DNA of 9,553 bases, taken from the NCBI GenBank assembly GCA_018065225.1, contig JAGHTS010000313.1, forward strand, positions 1 to 9,553, in the 5' to 3' direction. The notes under the pieces are model-generated. The model was not told the DNA's origin. It saw only the letters and a list, made by a program, of their open reading frames with translations, and searched no databases. The stretch comes from Candidatus Phascolarctobacterium caballi (GTDB lineage: Bacteria; Bacillota; Negativicutes; Acidaminococcales; Acidaminococcaceae). Both the position numbers and the translations under genes were made by a program. Below, one piece after another: positions 6,770 through 9,553 of the stretch (its first letter is position 1; every line of letters starts with the position of its first letter).

Positions 6770-7658
6770 TCTTGTAACCAAACTCTTTTAATGTTTTTAA
6801 ATTATTCCGCCAGTCCGCACGAACCTTGACCCACAACTGCAAAAACACCTTTGTCCCAATCAATTTTTCTATATCAGCACGGGCAAGTTCTCCAATCTTT
6901 TTCAGCATACTTCCCTTTGCCCCAATCAAAATGCCCTTTTGCGAATCTCTTTCCACATAAATGTTGCCGCTGATAAAAACCATACCATTGTCCCGTTCCT
7001 TAAATGCTACAACTTCCACCGCCACAGAATGAGGTACCTCGTCCTGTGTCAACTGCAAAATCTTTTCCCTGACAATTTCCGCCGCAATCACCCGTTCCGG
7101 CTGGTCAGTCAGCACATCTTCGTCATAATAATCCGGTCCAACAGGCAAATGCTGTTCTATCTCCTGTGTCAGTCCCGAAAAATCTGTATCCTGCAACGCA
7201 CTTACAGGCACAACCGACGCAAATTGAAAATCTTTGGTAAAACTGGCAATCACTGTCAGCAACTGCTCCTTGTGTTCCAGTTTGTCAATCTTGTTAAGCG
7301 CCAAAACCACAGGGCATTTTACTTCACGCAACACATTCAAAATAAAATCTTCCCCCGCGCCCCGCTTGGCAGTAACATCCGCCACAAACAACACCACATC
7401 CACTTCCTGCAAAGTATCCAATGCAGTTTTCACCATATAATCACCCAGTTTGTGTTGCGGCTTGTGGATGCCCGGCGTATCCCAAAACACCATTTGGGCA
7501 TTTGCCGTATTCAAAATACACATAATTCTGTTACGGGTGGTCTGCGGTTTCTGACTTGTGATAGCAATCTTTTCACCCACAAGTTTATTCATCAAAGTTG
7601 ACTTGCCCACATTTGGCCTGCCAACCAACGCCACAAAACCACTGCGATGTTCTGCCAT
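6756..7658 (-). CDS. era: GTPase Era
   Basis: Era is an essential GTPase that binds the 3' end of 16S rRNA and assists 30S subunit maturation. The 300 residues match the usual length. The GTPase motifs are all present: G1 GRPNVGKS (13-20), G2 threonines in PQTTRNR, G3 DTPG (60-63), G4 NKID (122-125) and G5 SAL (153-155). The C-terminal KH domain carries GILIGAKGSMLKKIG, with the RNA-binding GxxG at 246-249, and ends with the typical W-V-K-V-R-x-D-W-R-N block. AAGGGA lies 7 bases before the ATG, and the start is 4 bases after the ybeY stop. Placement next to ybeY fits their shared role in 16S rRNA 3'-end processing. Nothing looks broken. Confidence 0.97.
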   Translation of the reverse strand: MAEHRSGFVALVGRPNVGKSTLMNKLVGEKIAITSQKPQTTRNRIMCILNTANAQMVFWDTPGIHKPQHKLGDYMVKTALDTLQEVDVVLFVADVTAKRGAGEDFILNVLREVKCPVVLALNKIDKLEHKEQLLTVIASFTKDFQFASVVPVSALQDTDFSGLTQEIEQHLPVGPDYYDEDVLTDQPERVIAAEIVREKILQLTQDEVPHSVAVEVVAFKERDNGMVFISGNIYVERDSQKGILIGAKGSMLKKIGELARADIEKLIGTKVFLQLWVKVRADWRNNLKTLKEFGYKNDRV

Positions 7659-7662
7659 AATT

Positions 7663-8145
7663 TTATCCCTTCACCAAAAATTCTTCACTCAACCGAATCG
7701 CCCTCAATGCCTCTTCCTCTTTGGCTCGCATAATTTTTTTATCTTCTTCCTGTATATGGTCATACCCCAACAAATGCAGCAAACCGTGTACCGCCAAATA
7801 CACAATCTCCCGTTCCAACCCGTGTCCAAATTCATCACCCTGCCGCTGTGCAGTTTCCGCACTAATGATAATATCCCCCAACAAATGTTCTTCAGGAGCA
7901 TCCACCAATTTCGGCTCTTCCCCCTCGTCCAAAGCAAAACTCAACACATCCGTAGGTCTGTCCACCTTTCGGTAATCCCTGTTCAACTGGTGGATTTCCG
8001 TATCATCCACCAGCGTGACCGAAACCTCTGTCTTGCCGCCCAAATTATGTAACTTGGCAACCGCATCCAGTCCCTCCTGCAATTTACTTTCCAAATCAGA
8101 ACTAATCTTTACTTTGTCCTGTGCATTTTCATAACCAATAATCAT
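7663..8145 (-). CDS. ybeY: endoribonuclease YbeY (16S rRNA maturation)
   Basis: YbeY is a zinc-dependent single-strand endoribonuclease involved in 16S rRNA 3'-end maturation and ribosome quality control. The 160 residues match the family. The metal site HGLLHLLGYDH is complete, with H120, H124 and H130 as the three zinc ligands. Upstream family features are RPTDVLSF (63-70) and LLGDIIIS (88-95). The ATG overlaps the phoH stop as ATGA, and GGAGAG lies 5 bases before it, so translation is probably coupled to phoH. This phoH-ybeY pair is widely conserved. In B. subtilis, pgpH, dgkA and cdd are interspersed between phoH and era; here ybeY is followed directly by era. Confidence 0.97.
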   Translation of the reverse strand: MIIGYENAQDKVKISSDLESKLQEGLDAVAKLHNLGGKTEVSVTLVDDTEIHQLNRDYRKVDRPTDVLSFALDEGEEPKLVDAPEEHLLGDIIISAETAQRQGDEFGHGLEREIVYLAVHGLLHLLGYDHIQEEDKKIMRAKEEEALRAIRLSEEFLVKG

Positions 8146-9113
8146 TTCAACTCTCCATCACAATTTGCCTTATGCTCATACGCCCTAATAATAGCACCCA
8201 CAATCTCATGCCTGACCACATCTTCCCCACTAAATTTGATCACACTGATGCCCTTAACATTGCCCAACACCGTTGCCGCCTCTTTCAGTCCGCTCAACTT
8301 GCCCGATGGCAAATCAATCTGCGTAACATCACCCGTAATCACCATTTTGCTGCCAAACCCAAAACGGGTCAAAAACATCTTCATCTGCTCCGGTGTAGTG
8401 TTCTGTGCCTCATCCAAAATCACAAAAGCATCATTCAGTGTCCTGCCACGCATATATGCCAAAGGCGCCACCTCAATAATCCCTTTGGACAAATATTTTT
8501 GAAAGGTTTCATACCCAAGCAAATCATACATCCCGTCATACAAAGGGCGTAAATACGGGTCAATCTTTTCCCGCAAATCACCCGGAAGAAACCCCAACTT
8601 TTCCCCTGCTTCCACCACAGGACGGGTCAAAATAATTCTTTCAACCTGATGGGACTTCAACGCCGCCACCGCCAATGCCACCGCCAAATAAGTTTTGCCT
8701 GTACCGGCAGGGCCAATTCCAAAAGTAATGAAACTGGAACGGATTGCCTCAATATACATTTGCTGACCCAAAGTTTTTGCCTTAACCTGTCTGCCACGCA
8801 AAGTATGAATAATCGTATCAGCATACATAGTATGCAACCGCTCCACAACCCCGTCCTTAAATGCCTTGACCGCATACCTGACATCATATTCCGTCAAAGG
8901 CGTATCCTGCTTGTACAAAAAATACAGTTCCCTAAACAGACGTTCAACCTTGCAAACCTCATCCTCATTTTCACCCGAAATCGCAAGCCCTATACCCCGT
9001 GCCACAATCTGAACACCAAAAGATTTGCGGACAAGACGCAAAAATTCGTCATTATGGCCGCAAATCCCTACAATCTCCGCCTGTTCACTTAATTCCAACT
9101 TTTTCTCAATCAA
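8142..9113 (-). CDS. phoH: PhoH-family ATPase
   Basis: A cytoplasmic P-loop NTPase of the PhoH/PhoL family, related to the helicase domain of superfamily 1. Its role is not well defined; linkage to ybeY suggests RNA metabolism. The 323 residues match the family (about 315-350). An N-terminal domain of about 110 residues precedes the ATPase core. Walker A is GPAGTGKT (134-141), Walker B is VILDEAQ (231-237), and TGDVTQID (260-267) is the sensor-like motif. LTRPVVEAGEKLGFLPGD is highly typical of the family. The first usable start is a TTG at 9113 that overlaps the upstream stop as TTGA, with no clear ribosome binding site; another TTG five codons further on is possible. Translation is therefore probably coupled to the isomerase gene. 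No ATG suits, since the next methionine is well inside the protein. Confidence 0.96.
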   Translation of the reverse strand: MIEKKLELSEQAEIVGICGHNDEFLRLVRKSFGVQIVARGIGLAISGENEDEVCKVERLFRELYFLYKQDTPLTEYDVRYAVKAFKDGVVERLHTMYADTIIHTLRGRQVKAKTLGQQMYIEAIRSSFITFGIGPAGTGKTYLAVALAVAALKSHQVERIILTRPVVEAGEKLGFLPGDLREKIDPYLRPLYDGMYDLLGYETFQKYLSKGIIEVAPLAYMRGRTLNDAFVILDEAQNTTPEQMKMFLTRFGFGSKMVITGDVTQIDLPSGKLSGLKEAATVLGNVKGISVIKFSGEDVVRHEIVGAIIRAYEHKANCDGELK

Positions 9114-9553
9114 TTTTCAACAATCTTAATATTATAAATAATAACTTTACGCAACGGTCTGTCCTGAAAATCAGTATCAACCTTGCCAATCTTTCTTACA
9201 ACTTCCATACCCTTGCCCACTTTGCCAAAAATGGCGTGTTTGCCGTCCAACCAAGGAGTAGGCGCCAAAGTGATAAAGAACTGGCTACCACCTGTATTTG
9301 GTCCTGCATTAGCCATAGAAAGGATGCCAGCCATACTGTGTTTCAGTCTGGGACTGATTTCATCCTTAATCCTGTATCCCGGACCGCCAGTACCGTCACC
9401 TCGCGGACAACCGCCTTGAATCATAAAACCGGGAATAACCCGATGAAATGTCAACCCGTTATAAAAACCCTTATTAGCCAAATTCACAAAATTCTGCACA
9501 GTACCCGGAGCATCCTCCGTAGCCAACTTAACCTCAAACACCCCCATACTGGT
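9110..9553 (-). CDS. cyclophilin-type peptidyl-prolyl cis-trans isomerase, N-terminus cut by window edge
   Basis: It catalyses cis-trans isomerisation of X-Pro bonds during protein folding. 147 codons lie in the window. The first ones read TSMGVFEVKLA, and in cyclophilins the methionine of this T-S-M-G block is internal, so the true start is beyond the right edge. The cyclophilin active site is complete: FHRVIPGFMIQGG (catalytic Arg plus Phe and Gln), GSQFFITLAPTPWLDGKHAIFGKV with the binding-pocket Phe, Trp-Leu and His. Length and lack of extra domains suggest a simple single-domain enzyme; whether a signal peptide exists cannot be seen here. Its stop overlaps the phoH TTG start by four bases, so it probably leads the operon or is an early gene in it. 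A cyclophilin at the head of the phoH cluster is not the B. subtilis arrangement. Confidence 0.95.
   Translation of the reverse strand, partial: TSMGVFEVKLATEDAPGTVQNFVNLANKGFYNGLTFHRVIPGFMIQGGCPRGDGTGGPGYRIKDEISPRLKHSMAGILSMANAGPNTGGSQFFITLAPTPWLDGKHAIFGKVGKGMEVVRKIGKVDTDFQDRPLRKVIIYNIKIVEN

Noticed and set aside
6939..7601. Long plus-strand open frame (220 codons) opposite era
   Set aside because: It lies wholly antisense to a clear Era GTPase, has low-complexity His/Ile/Arg-rich content, no ribosome binding site and no family features.
1..9553. CRISPR array, transposase, integrase, phage, toxin-antitoxin or defence genes
   Set aside because: No regularly spaced direct repeats are seen, and every long frame with coding character is accounted for by housekeeping or transport genes.

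Overview
The window looks like a stretch of bacterial chromosome. Every supported gene lies on the minus strand, spacing is tight (four short overlaps of 1 to 14 bases), and base composition is moderately AT-rich. The gene set (phoH, ybeY, era, recO, glyQ, glyS), the two-subunit glycyl-tRNA synthetase, strong purine-rich ribosome binding sites and the gene order point to Bacillota. A dicarboxylate transporter beside this cluster would suit an anaerobic Negativicutes-type fermenter (Acidaminococcaceae-like). That finer placement is inference, not something the sequence proves.

Layout, following minus-strand transcription from the right edge. A cyclophilin-type peptidyl-prolyl isomerase (9553-9110, N-terminus cut by the window) runs into phoH (9113-8142), ybeY (8145-7663), era (7658-6756), recO (6769-6035), glyQ (6005-5124) and glyS (5124-3061). 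The block reads as one housekeeping operon for RNA maturation and ribosome assembly (PhoH, YbeY, Era), DNA repair (RecO) and glycine charging (GlyQS). It ends at a hairpin with a perfect 19-bp stem at 3012-3053. A possible weak internal promoter overlaps the recO stop, just ahead of glyQ.

Next comes a single-gene unit: a DASS/CitT-family dicarboxylate transporter (2926-1523). It has its own extended -10 promoter with nested inverted repeats around the start site, and its own terminator at 1472-1503. An AT-rich, apparently non-coding stretch of about 235 bases follows. After it are a small unrecognised cysteine-containing ORF (1237-971) and holA, the DNA polymerase III delta subunit. holA is open from 966 to the left window edge, where its C-terminus is cut off.

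I found no mobile element, CRISPR array, tRNA or rRNA gene, phage gene or defence gene. I do not see an exciting new system: most of the window is conserved housekeeping DNA. The items worth a second look are the small ORF with a promoter that predicts an almost leaderless transcript, the AT-rich gap beside it, the operator-like repeats of the transporter gene, and the condensed version of the phoH-to-glyS cluster.
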